Shown: positions 47,309-55,079 of the stretch, piece by piece
Numbering within the stretch: the first letter of the stretch is position 1
How the letters are laid out: each line of letters starts with the position of its first letter
Assembly: GCF_900112615.1 (NCBI RefSeq)
Contig: NZ_FOMK01000001.1
Coordinates: 1,178,001-1,242,000, forward strand
Length of the DNA stretch: 64,000 nt
Source of the DNA: Chitinophaga sp. CF118
GTDB taxonomy: Bacteria > Bacteroidota > Bacteroidia > Chitinophagales > Chitinophagaceae
Reading direction: 5' to 3'
The notes under the pieces: generated by a model
What the model was told of the DNA's origin: nothing
Seen by the model: only the letters and a program-made list of their open reading frames with translations
Databases searched by the model: none
Position numbers and translations under genes: made by a program

Positions 47309-48022
47309 TTATAATACAAGGATTTTGATATCACGATACCAAACCTGGTCGCCATGATCCTGTAATGCTATATGTCCTTTTGCATATTCACCAAAGCCTT
47401 TCCAGTTTTTGAATTTACTGTTTGCCAGCATTTCTTTCCACTCTGCACTACCGATTGTAGTTTCTACTGTTTTAGTACCATTGAGCCAGAAAGTAAGGTG
47501 ACCGTCTTTCTTCAGGATTCTTACTTTATTCCATTCGCCCACTGGTTTTGCGGCATTGCTTACAGCCTTCTTCAGGTCATACAGATCACCGGAATTGTGT
47601 TTGGTGATTTTACCATCCGGATGTTTTGCATCGTCCAATACCTGCATTTCGGGACCTGTCAGATAGGTAGCACCAAATTTTGGATCTTCATGTACACTGA
47701 AAATGATTCCACTGTTTCCACCTTCAGAGATTTTCCATTCCAGTGATAATTCATAGTTTTCATATTCATCGTTGGTAACGAGATCGCCACCTTCGGCACC
47801 ATTCTTTTTAGCAGCTTCGTCGGTGGTTAATGCACCATCCTGTACCTGCCAGGAAGCGGTTGCTTCACTTTTCAGATAAGTATGCCAGCCGGCTTTATCA
47901 GTACCATCAAATAGTAATTTCCATCCTGCTTTTTTTTCTTTGGCAGTGAGGGTATTAATTTGCTGGGCAGCCGTGGTTAATGAGATCAGGCTGAGCGCCA
48001 GAACGGGAACAATATTCTTCAT
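47309..48022 (-). CDS. Secreted DUF1080 (3-keto-disaccharide hydrolase family) protein
   Basis: A 237-residue exported protein with signal peptide MKNIVPVLALSLISLTTAAQ and one DUF1080 domain (LLFDGTDKAGWHTYL, GGDLVTNDEYENYELSLEWKISEGGNSGIIFSV, EMQVLDDAKHPDG, WYRDIKILVL). The family includes hydrolases of 3-keto-glycosides. It heads the three-gene ThuA operon and is set off from the cytochrome gene by a terminator. Confidence 0.92.
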   Translation of the reverse strand: MKNIVPVLALSLISLTTAAQQINTLTAKEKKAGWKLLFDGTDKAGWHTYLKSEATASWQVQDGALTTDEAAKKNGAEGGDLVTNDEYENYELSLEWKISEGGNSGIIFSVHEDPKFGATYLTGPEMQVLDDAKHPDGKITKHNSGDLYDLKKAVSNAAKPVGEWNKVRILKKDGHLTFWLNGTKTVETTIGSAEWKEMLANSKFKNWKGFGEYAKGHIALQDHGDQVWYRDIKILVL

Positions 48023-48067
48023 GATGAGTTTTTTTATAGTTGGACCTGAACGTGAAAAGTAAAAAGA

Positions 48068-48088
48068 GGCTGACTAAATTAGTCAGCC
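48068..48088 (-). terminator. Intrinsic terminator after the cytochrome c gene
   Basis: GGCTGACTAA (48068-48077) and TTAGTCAGCC (48079-48088) form a perfect stem, with flanking CTCTTTTT on the minus strand. It ends the cytochrome transcript 11 bp past the stop. Confidence 0.85.
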
Positions 48089-48099
48089 TTTATGTGTAA

Positions 48100-48513
48100 T
48101 TATCTCAAAGACAGTATGTACTTCACCATTTCTTTAGCATCGTCTTTTGGCAGATCAGCATGAGGAAGCATTGCTACTTCACCCCAGTTACCGCTACCAC
48201 CTTTGATGACTTTATCTACCAGCATATCAATGTTGGCATCTGTAGCTTCATACTTCTTGGCTACATCTTTGTAAGCAGGACCTACCAGTTTCATGTCTAC
48301 CTTATGACAGGTTTTACAATCTTTCTGCTCTATCAAAGCTGCACCTTTAGAAGCTGCGGCCTCAGCTGCACCTGCTTTTACCATGGAATTATCTACAGGA
48401 GTTTCACTGCTCGCTGCTTCTTCTTTCTTTTCGCTGTTTGAGTCTTTACCTCCACCGCAGGATGCCAGGAAAATTGCACTCAATACCAATGGCGCCAAAA
48501 AACGCATTCTCAT
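48100..48513 (-). CDS. Cytochrome c lipoprotein
   Basis: From ATG 48513 the protein is 137 residues: MRMRFLAPLVLSAIFLASCGG, a lipoprotein signal with lipobox FLASC, a polar linker (SNSEKKEEAASSETPVDNS), then a class I cytochrome c with CKTCH haem site and a later Met-ligand region WGEVAMLPH. Upstream codons are open but not convincing. The cytochrome domain is very close to that in the fusion at 43098-46514 (both share KVIKGGSG/KIIKGGSG and WGE-AM). It probably carries electrons in the periplasm for sugar oxidation. It follows the isomerase gene by 126 bp. Confidence 0.88.
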   Translation of the reverse strand: MRMRFLAPLVLSAIFLASCGGGKDSNSEKKEEAASSETPVDNSMVKAGAAEAAASKGAALIEQKDCKTCHKVDMKLVGPAYKDVAKKYEATDANIDMLVDKVIKGGSGNWGEVAMLPHADLPKDDAKEMVKYILSLR

Positions 48514-48639
48514 TTTTAATTCATTTATAAGTTTCCGAAATTCAAATTTGACCTGCAAAAGATAAAAATAATTATTATGACGAATATTCAGGGATGAATA
48601 TGATATCCGGTAGCCTCCTTCAATCATAATATTCATACA

Positions 48640-49692
48640 TTACAATCCTAATATTTTCTTATTCAATGCTTCATCCCCTCCACTACCGGCAAAGTCGTCG
48701 AACGCTTTTTCGGTAACACGGATAATATGATCTTTGATGAATGGTGCACCTTCCCTGGCACCATCTTCTGGATGCTTAATACAGCACTCCCATTCCATCA
48801 CTGCCCAACCGGCAAAATCATACTGGGTTAGTTTACTGAAGATAGATTTAAAATCCACCTGTCCGTCGCCCAGGGAGCGGAATCTGCCCGGACGGTCAAT
48901 CCATCCCTGATAGCCTCCGTATACACCGGAACGGCCGGTGGGATTAAATTCTGCATCCTTTACATGGAACATCTTTATTTTCTCATGATAGATATCTATG
49001 TATTGCAGATAATCAAGGCATTGCAGCACAAAATGGCTTGGATCGTAGAGCAGGCATGCACGGGAATGGTTACCGGACGCTTCCAGGAAGCGTTCGTAAG
49101 TAGCTCCATCATGCAGGTCTTCTCCCGGGTGAATTTCATAACATACATCTACCCCATTTGCATCAAACTCATTCAGGATAGGCAGCCAGCGTTTTGCCAG
49201 TTCTTTGAATCCGTCTTCCACCAGGCCCGCAGGGCGTTGTGGCCACGGATATACAGTATGCCACATCAGTGATCCGCTAAAGGTAGCATGTGCATTTAAT
49301 CCCAGGTTTCTGCTGGCCTTTGCTGCATATTTCAACTGGTTTATTGCCCATTCTGTTCTTGCAGCAGGATTCCCTCTTTTATCTGCCGGTGCAAATCCGT
49401 CAAACATATCATTATAAGCGGGATGTACTGCCACCAGTTGTCCCTGCAGGTGCGTAGACAATTCAGTGATTTCCAGTCCGGCAGCATTCACGATTCCTTT
49501 GATTTCATCTGCATAGGTTTTGCTTTCCGCAGCCTTTTGCAGATCCAGGATTTTAGGATCGTTGGTAGGGATCTGCACGCCTTTAAAGCCAAGGCTTGCC
49601 GCCCATTTACAGATGTTTTCCAGTGTGTTGAAAGGCGCTTTGTCACCAAGGAACTGCGCCAGGAATATACCAGGTCCTTTTATCGTTTTCAT
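48640..49692 (-). CDS. Xylose isomerase-like TIM barrel protein
   Basis: A 350-residue cytoplasmic sugar phosphate isomerase/epimerase-type protein (AP endonuclease 2 superfamily). Seen: LKYAAKASRNLGLNAHATFSGSL, VCYEIHPGEDLHDGATYERFLE with metal-ligand residues, CLLYDPSHFVLQCLDYL, MFHVKDAEFNPTGR and DGQVDFKSIFSKLTQYDFAGWAVMEWECC. In related keto-glycoside clusters such proteins act as lyases or isomerases on 3-keto sugars. The start ATG 49692 overlaps the upstream stop by one base (TAATG), which shows coupling. Confidence 0.9.
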   Translation of the reverse strand: MKTIKGPGIFLAQFLGDKAPFNTLENICKWAASLGFKGVQIPTNDPKILDLQKAAESKTYADEIKGIVNAAGLEITELSTHLQGQLVAVHPAYNDMFDGFAPADKRGNPAARTEWAINQLKYAAKASRNLGLNAHATFSGSLMWHTVYPWPQRPAGLVEDGFKELAKRWLPILNEFDANGVDVCYEIHPGEDLHDGATYERFLEASGNHSRACLLYDPSHFVLQCLDYLQYIDIYHEKIKMFHVKDAEFNPTGRSGVYGGYQGWIDRPGRFRSLGDGQVDFKSIFSKLTQYDFAGWAVMEWECCIKHPEDGAREGAPFIKDHIIRVTEKAFDDFAGSGGDEALNKKILGL

Positions 49693-50855
49693 TATATTTC
49701 AAATTTTGTCCATTTCTGCTCACTTTGTCCGGATCTCACAACGTTATCAATAAATGCCATACCGCGCACACCTTCTGCTACACTTGGGAAATCCAGTGCT
49801 TCAGCTGAAGGAGTGGTACCGTTTATTTTAGCTTGTAATGTAAGTGCAAAATTGCGGTACAGGTTACCAAATGCTTCCAGGTATCCTTCCGGATGACCTC
49901 CCGGAGTACGGGAGTTATGAGTAGCATAGCTGCTCTGATAACCACCATAGTTGTTACCCGCACGGTATACCTGTGTTGGCTTATCAGACCATTTTACCAA
50001 CAGGGTATTCGGCTCCATCTGTGACCATTCAAGACCGCCATTTTCGCCATACATCCTTATTTTCAGGGCATTTTCTTCACCGGCAGCTACCTGTGATGCA
50101 ATCAGCACTCCGGAAGCACCATTGTCGAAACGCAATAGTACAGCTCCATCATCATCCAGACCACGGCCTGGTACTACAATGTTCAGATCGGCACACAACT
50201 GTTCAATTTTTGCGCCACTGATATATTCTGCGAGATTAGCAGCATGAGTTCCGATATCTCCCATACAACCACTCTTACCAGAGCGTTTAGGATCTGTTCT
50301 CCAGGCAGCACCCGCATTATCCTTTTCAGTAGGCTTGCTCAGCCAGCCCTGCGGATATTCTACATAGACCTTGCGGATCTTTCCAAACACACCTTCTTTT
50401 ACCATCTGGCGGGCCTGTTTTACCAGTGGGTAGCCGGTATATGTATGTGTAAGTAATAGTGTAAGTCCAGTTTCTTCTACTTTCGCCTTCAGCTGTTTTG
50501 CCTCATCGAGGGTAAAAGTGATCGGCTTTTCCACTACTACGTTAAAGCCTTTATCTAAGGCCATCATAGCGGGTTCAAAGTGTGCGAAATTGGGTGTTAC
50601 AATGGTAATAAAGTCCAGTTTTTCAGCTGCGGGTAAAGCTGCTTCTTTTTCCAACATGGTCTTATAGTCCGTATAAGTACGGCTGGGGTCCAGGAATAAC
50701 ATTTTCCCTGACTCTATAGCCACTTCCGGGTGTACACTCAGGGCACCTGCTTTGAGTTCTACAAGTCCATCCATGTTAGCTGCAATACGATGAATTGCAC
50801 CGATGAAGGCATCTTTTCCGCCTCCGATCATTCCCATTCTTAACTTACGGTTCAT
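49692..50855 (-). CDS. Gfo/Idh/MocA family oxidoreductase
   Basis: An NAD(P)-dependent sugar dehydrogenase-like protein of 387 residues from ATG 50855 (a TTG two codons earlier is possible). The Rossmann glycine pattern GMIGGGKDAFIG opens it, followed by the catalytic EKP motif (VVVEKPITFT) near residue 110, and the C-terminal substrate domain. It has no signal peptide, so it works in the cytoplasm. Members oxidise or reduce sugars, cyclitols and keto-sugars. It is coupled to the isomerase gene. The gap upstream, 50856-51738, is long and non-coding. Confidence 0.92.
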   Translation of the reverse strand: MNRKLRMGMIGGGKDAFIGAIHRIAANMDGLVELKAGALSVHPEVAIESGKMLFLDPSRTYTDYKTMLEKEAALPAAEKLDFITIVTPNFAHFEPAMMALDKGFNVVVEKPITFTLDEAKQLKAKVEETGLTLLLTHTYTGYPLVKQARQMVKEGVFGKIRKVYVEYPQGWLSKPTEKDNAGAAWRTDPKRSGKSGCMGDIGTHAANLAEYISGAKIEQLCADLNIVVPGRGLDDDGAVLLRFDNGASGVLIASQVAAGEENALKIRMYGENGGLEWSQMEPNTLLVKWSDKPTQVYRAGNNYGGYQSSYATHNSRTPGGHPEGYLEAFGNLYRNFALTLQAKINGTTPSAEALDFPSVAEGVRGMAFIDNVVRSGQSEQKWTKFEI

Positions 50856-51146
50856 TAGCAAAACGTTTATTCTTTAGACGATTGAGTTGCCTGTTTAAAA
50901 TTCCCGGGCATGCCGGAGAGGATTATTTTTGTTTTTCACGCGGACTGGGCTACTCTAATTTTAGCTTAATTCCGGAATCTAATATATAAAAAAGTAAAGG
51001 CAACGATCAATATAATAGGAAATTTCATACCCTTCATATAGTCGGTTATCGGTCAAAATCAATGCAGCAGGGATTTTGGACTACAAATCAATTTTACAAA
51101 AACCTGGCGCCGTTGCTCCCGATTCCCCTTATGTTGAATGCTGAGT

Positions 51147-51282
51147 GCTGTTGATCATCAAATACGCTGAATCTGCCTGTTTTGTGCGCTATTGGGCTTT
51201 AGAATAAGGTTAGAGATTAGTTTGACAATTATGCTTCACCAGTTAATCACGGCAGATAAGGCGTATTTATATGATCAACAGC
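51147..51282. repeat. 136-bp inverted-repeat element
   Basis: GCTGTTGATCATCAAATACGC (51147-51167) and the reverse complement near 51261-51282 (GCGTATTTATATGATCAACAGC) match over about 20 of 22 bases; ATCTGCC also pairs inward. The structure resembles a small non-autonomous mobile element with terminal inverted repeats, but no flanking target duplication is obvious. Confidence 0.4.
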
Positions 51283-51517
51283 TGCCCATGCCTGGTATTC
51301 TTTTGAAATGACGACCGTTATGGTATTGCCATGTCTTTGGTATGGCTTTCCCGATAATAACAGGTAAAGAGGCTAGCGGACACAGCACGTTGATACTTAA
51401 GTGTATAATCAACACTTTTTAGTATATTTTGTACACGCTATTAAATAGTAAATGGAATATAATTATCAGGAAATTGAAAGAATAATAGGATAAAGGCCAA
51501 TATGTTATAAAAAATAA

Positions 51518-51543
51518 AGAGCCGGATAAGACTACCCGGCTCT
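51518..51543 (-). terminator. Orphan terminator-like hairpin
   Basis: AGAGCCGG (51518-51525) and CCGGCTCT (51536-51543) form a perfect stem. On the minus strand it is followed by TTATTTTTT. No leftward gene ends here, so the transcript it would stop is unknown. Confidence 0.6.
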
Positions 51544-51738
51544 TGTTTACTATCCTATGAAAACCCTAATACTGTAAAGGTAGAGTGTTGTAACAAATAT
51601 AGGTGTTAAACAGTCGTTAATATTGTAACTTTTTTATATCTACCTCTTTATATAGATGATGAATAATTTTTTTTCTACATAACTTTTTTGCTTCTTTGCA
51701 CACGTTTATCGGTGGTATACCATTAGAAAATTGTCATT

Positions 51739-52488
51739 ATGTCAGAACATCTGCTTTCCGTGATCATTCCCGCATTTAATGAGTCAAGGTTTATTTATGA
51801 TATCCTTGAAAGGGTAGACGCTGTACAACTTATTGAAGATGTACAAAAAGAGCTGGTTGTGGTAGATGATCATTCTACTGATACTACTGGTGAAGAAGTG
51901 GCTCGTTTTAGTGCAAAATATCCGCATGTAAAGCTGCAGTATATCCGTCATGAAGTGAATCAGGGTAAAGGTGCAGCCATCCGTACCGGTATTCAGAAGG
52001 CCAGTGGTCATTACCTGATTATCCAGGATGCTGATCTTGAATACAATCCGGAAGAATATAACCGTTTGCTGAAGCCTATATTGCAGGGCGTAGCCGATGT
52101 TGTGTTTGGTAGCCGGTTTATGGGCGATGGTCCTCACCGGATTCTTTTCTTCTGGCATACCATTGGCAATAAGTTCCTGACCTTCCTGTCCAATGCGCTC
52201 ACGAACCTGAACCTGACGGATATGGAAACCTGCTACAAGTTGTTCCGCAGTCAAATCATCAAACAGGTAGAGCTGAAAGAGAACCGTTTTGGATTTGAGC
52301 CGGAAGTAACGGCCAAAATCAGCCGTATTCCTAAAATAAGGATCTACGAAGTAGGTATTGCTTATTATGGCCGTACCTATGAAGAAGGCAAGAAAATTAA
52401 TTATAAGGATGGGTTCCGGGCTATTTACTGTATCCTGAAATACAACCTTTTCGCCAGACAGAAAAGCCCGATCGTCATCGAAAAATAA
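51739..52488 (+). CDS. Family 2 glycosyltransferase (dolichyl-phosphate mannose synthase-like)
   Basis: A 249-residue cytoplasmic or membrane-associated GT-A enzyme. The nucleotide-sugar fold is seen: LSVIIPAFNES (start), VVVDDHSTDTT, GKGAAIRTGIQKASGHYLIIQDADLEYNPEE (with the DAD metal-binding motif) and FGSRFMGDGPHR. It resembles polyprenyl-phosphate mannose or glucose synthases, and lacks C-terminal membrane helices of its own. It is followed after 6 bp by a multi-span membrane protein, so the two probably make and use a lipid-linked sugar. Confidence 0.9.
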   Translation: MSEHLLSVIIPAFNESRFIYDILERVDAVQLIEDVQKELVVVDDHSTDTTGEEVARFSAKYPHVKLQYIRHEVNQGKGAAIRTGIQKASGHYLIIQDADLEYNPEEYNRLLKPILQGVADVVFGSRFMGDGPHRILFFWHTIGNKFLTFLSNALTNLNLTDMETCYKLFRSQIIKQVELKENRFGFEPEVTAKISRIPKIRIYEVGIAYYGRTYEEGKKINYKDGFRAIYCILKYNLFARQKSPIVIEK

Positions 52489-52494
52489 CTTACC

Positions 52495-54174
52495 ATGCTG
52501 TTCCTGTTACTCAAGTTCCTGTATATTATTATACTGTCTTTTCTGTATGGATACTTCCCGCAAAAGTTTCTGAGCAGAATCCTGAAAAATGAACAGGAAC
52601 AGCCCTCTTTCCCGCTAACAGTGCTAACAGGACTATTCTGGATATGCATTTTCGCAGCTATTCTATCCATCTTCATTCCGTTAAGTGCAGGTGCCCATGC
52701 ATTGATTCTGGTGGGAGCACTTCTGAATTTCTTCTTTTACAGACAAGCAATCATCCAGCAGATCCGTGCTTATATACAAGCTGCCCGTGCTGCTTCTGGT
52801 GGCCTCAAGGCATTCTTTGCTGCGGCTGTGCTGTATGTATTATACTTATCGGCACAACCTTCTTTTACATATGATGAAGGCCTGTACTACGCTCAGTTCA
52901 TCAAATGGATGCAGTACTATCCTACTGTTCCCGGACTGGCCAACCTGCATGTGCGGTTCGGCTTTAATTCGCACTGGCATGTATTGGCGGCCGTTTTTAA
53001 CTTCTCATGGATTCCCGGAGCCGCCGGCAATCATCTGAATGGAGTACTCTATCTGATGGTAGTGCTATATTTACTACCACGTAAACAGGACACTACGTTT
53101 ATCCGTGCCCTTAAAGCAGGACTGCTGATCCTGATCAATATGCCGCAGGTATGTGTATATAATATCATTGCCCCTGCGGCAGACCTCCCGGTGTTTTACC
53201 TTGGCTGTTTGATAGTTGTGGTGTGGCTGGAAAATAAATCAACCGATCTGCTGGCTGGTCCTGGTGCTGTGTTTCTTTTATTGGCACCTTTATTCCTTGT
53301 CACAGTAAAAGTTTCTGCGGTACCGGTATTACTGCTTACAGCGCTTTTTTTACTACAATCGTTACGCAAGCACTATTACACCAGGGTGTTAAGCATTCTT
53401 AGCATTGGAGTGGTGATGTTAGTCCCCTGGCTGATACGTAATATTATATTATCAGGTTATCCGCTGTTCCCGATGGAATTACCTGATCTGTTTCACACCG
53501 GCTGGAGAGTACCTCTTTCCGTAGTTCATGCTACCCGTCAGGATATTACCGCATTTGCCTTTTACCGCGCTGCGGATATTGCGAAATTTATGACTGATAG
53601 CTGGTCGCAACGATTTGTGACATGGTTTGGACAGCACCTCCGGGTGTATGACAAGCTCCTGTTGCTTGTTACGATTATATCTCCGCTGATCGTTTATCTG
53701 CGCCGCAAATCTCTTCCTGAAAATTTCCTGCCCTTATATGCATTCCTGATGCTGGGCTGCTGCTTCTGGCTAAGCCAGGCACCAGATCCCCGTTTTGCAT
53801 ATAGCTATCTGGTACCGTTATTAGTAATAACCTTCCTTCTCGGCTTTCCGCTGTTACAAAATACCCGTTATGTATTAGCGCTGTCATTGCTTGCAACATT
53901 GTTGTTCCAGGCAGGGACTGTTGTTTTACAGAAAAGACTACATCAAACATTCCTTACAGAAGGAATGGTAAAAGATACACCACATCAGCTGTGGCTAACA
54001 CCTACACCTTACACGCAACAGGCTGTTGCCGTCCATGAGACTCCTTTTCATCTCTATGTCCCGCTTAATACAGAATTATGTTGGGATACTCCTCTCCCCT
54101 GCGCAGATCATATGCCCCAGGGTGTAAAAATGAGAGGAACTTCTCTGAGGGATGGGTTTGTAAATGAGAAATAA
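52495..54174 (+). CDS. Multi-span membrane protein, probable GT-C type glycosyltransferase
   Basis: A 559-residue protein with about twelve transmembrane helices. The first external loop has an Asp-Glu pair in QPSFTYDEGLYYAQFIKWMQYY, in the position of the DD/DE/ED motif of GT-C enzymes that use lipid-phosphate sugars. A family name cannot be fixed from sequence alone. Coupled with the preceding polyprenyl-phosphate sugar synthase, it may transfer the sugar from that lipid to a cell-surface molecule. The C-terminus is short and cytoplasmic or periplasmic. Confidence 0.75.
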   Translation: MLFLLLKFLYIIILSFLYGYFPQKFLSRILKNEQEQPSFPLTVLTGLFWICIFAAILSIFIPLSAGAHALILVGALLNFFFYRQAIIQQIRAYIQAARAASGGLKAFFAAAVLYVLYLSAQPSFTYDEGLYYAQFIKWMQYYPTVPGLANLHVRFGFNSHWHVLAAVFNFSWIPGAAGNHLNGVLYLMVVLYLLPRKQDTTFIRALKAGLLILINMPQVCVYNIIAPAADLPVFYLGCLIVVVWLENKSTDLLAGPGAVFLLLAPLFLVTVKVSAVPVLLLTALFLLQSLRKHYYTRVLSILSIGVVMLVPWLIRNIILSGYPLFPMELPDLFHTGWRVPLSVVHATRQDITAFAFYRAADIAKFMTDSWSQRFVTWFGQHLRVYDKLLLLVTIISPLIVYLRRKSLPENFLPLYAFLMLGCCFWLSQAPDPRFAYSYLVPLLVITFLLGFPLLQNTRYVLALSLLATLLFQAGTVVLQKRLHQTFLTEGMVKDTPHQLWLTPTPYTQQAVAVHETPFHLYVPLNTELCWDTPLPCADHMPQGVKMRGTSLRDGFVNEK

Positions 54175-54184
54175 CTTCTTCAGT

Positions 54185-54208
54185 GCTATAAACTTGTTGG
54201 TTTATAGC
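54185..54208. repeat. Hairpin after the membrane protein gene
   Basis: GCTATAAAC (54185-54193) and GTTTATAGC (54200-54208) are a perfect 9-bp stem with a 6-nt loop, 10 bp past the stop. Without a T run its terminator role is uncertain. Confidence 0.5.
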
Positions 54209-54313
54209 TAGTTCACTTTGTCATTGGACATTATAAACCGGATTTCGGATTAACGATTTCTCTTGTCTTATCTCATAAGGCCAGGACATTGATTTATCTT
54301 GAAATCCTATATG

Positions 54314-54422
54314 CTTATAAGCTGCTAGGCCTGTTCCTATAAGGTTCTACCTAGGTTTATATAAGCTTAGCTTATAGGAACCTTATAAGAAGGTTATAGG
54401 AAGGTAGGTAGCAGCTTATAAG
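54314..54422. repeat. Imperfect cruciform-type inverted repeat
   Basis: The outer arms CTTATAAGCTGCTA (54314-54327) and TAGCAGCTTATAAG (54409-54422) are perfect, and inner words (CCTATAA, TATAGGAA and relatives) pair imperfectly. TATAGGAAGGT at 54395-54405 is the inverse of a word in the gap at 24201-24211. Confidence 0.6.
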
Positions 54423-54495
54423 AAAAGAGGATTTATACAGTACCATAGCAGGTTTCAGGGGGTATAAAGTGAGAGTAATAACAGATTTCAGAGTG

Positions 54496-54551
54496 TCTAG
54501 CCTATTCTTTGTAAGGTTTTTGATCAAAAACCTTACAAAGAATAGGCTAGA
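54496..54551. repeat. Perfect 56-bp palindrome without spacer
   Basis: Bases 54496-54523 are the exact reverse complement of 54524-54551, with TGATCA at the centre. It starts TCTAGCCTATTC and ends GAATAGGCTAGA. No coding frame or T run accompanies it. Confidence 0.9.
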
Positions 54552-54680
54552 AGTAAAGTTGTTTAATCTCTTACATTTTGTTGCCAAATCTTAGCGCTGA
54601 CAATCGAAATATCAAATTGATTTTCTCATGTTAACTAATTGATTATTAGCGATCATGGAACAAAAATATTTCTCCTGAAC

Positions 54681-54712
54681 TTGATTTTTCATAAAAAAAG
54701 CACCTACATTTA
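54681..54712 (+). promoter_or_regulatory. Likely Bacteroidota promoter for secA
   Basis: TTG (54681-54683) and TACATTTA (54705-54712) have a 21-bp spacing, the same as the promoter proposed at 63878-63909, and resemble the -33/-7 elements of Bacteroidota. Transcription would begin near 54720, about 360 bases before secA. Confidence 0.5.
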
Positions 54713-54912
54713 CATAGTACTTATCACGCTACTTTGTTAGATCAGCGTTCCGCGGTAAGACTTTTACATTTAAATTTTACTTTTCTCATAATCCTTCCTT
54801 GGCTAGTGGTTTCATCACTATGTTAAGGGGGGATTTTTATTTAGAAAGAATTGTCGCTCCTTATTTGATACAATACCTGGTCATTTTTGAGAATATCCTA
54901 ACTGAGATCATT

Positions 54913-54978
54913 ATGCGCTCAACTATGTGCAAATTATTCCTAATTTTACAGGCCTCACAAGAACCGGAGATAATATGA
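54913..54978 (+). CDS. Possible leader peptide in the secA 5' region
   Basis: A 21-codon ORF (MRSTMCKLFLILQASQEPEII) with a hydrophobic stretch CKLFLILQA lies in the secA leader, 101 bp before the secA start. Its stop overlaps the ATG of a second short ORF (ATGA). Secretion-monitor peptides sit upstream of secA in some bacteria, but no arrest motif is recognised here; it may be chance. Confidence 0.2.
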   Translation: MRSTMCKLFLILQASQEPEII

Positions 54979-55019
54979 CACCTTGTCATCGGAGTGTTCC
55001 AAGCATAATATTTGGATAG
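54975..55019 (+). CDS. Second short ORF in the secA leader
   Basis: A 14-codon ORF (MTPCHRSVPSIIFG) starts in the overlap ATGA of the preceding small ORF and ends 60 bp before secA. It is reported because of the overlap; nothing else supports it. Confidence 0.15.
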   Translation: MTPCHRSVPSIIFG

Positions 55020-55079
55020 TGTGGGAGACCGACAACTGAGAGAACAACTATTTTAACAATCATTAGTAATAAATTAGAC

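Larger units (their letters stand above)
50856..51738. other. Long non-coding gap with inverted-repeat element and orphan terminator
   Basis: No gene is supported here. It holds an inverted repeat at 51147-51282 and a terminator-like stem at 51518-51543, both listed separately, and otherwise AT-rich sequence. A promoter for the leftward oxidoreductase should lie near 50870-50950 and one for the rightward glycosyltransferase near 51650-51730; I could not fix either. Confidence 0.4.

Noticed and set aside
51147..51282. Inverted repeat as an insertion sequence
   Set aside because: There is no transposase frame between the arms and no target duplication; only a MITE-like element remains possible.
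54496..54551. The perfect palindrome as an intrinsic terminator
   Set aside because: There is no run of T on either strand and no gene ends immediately before it.
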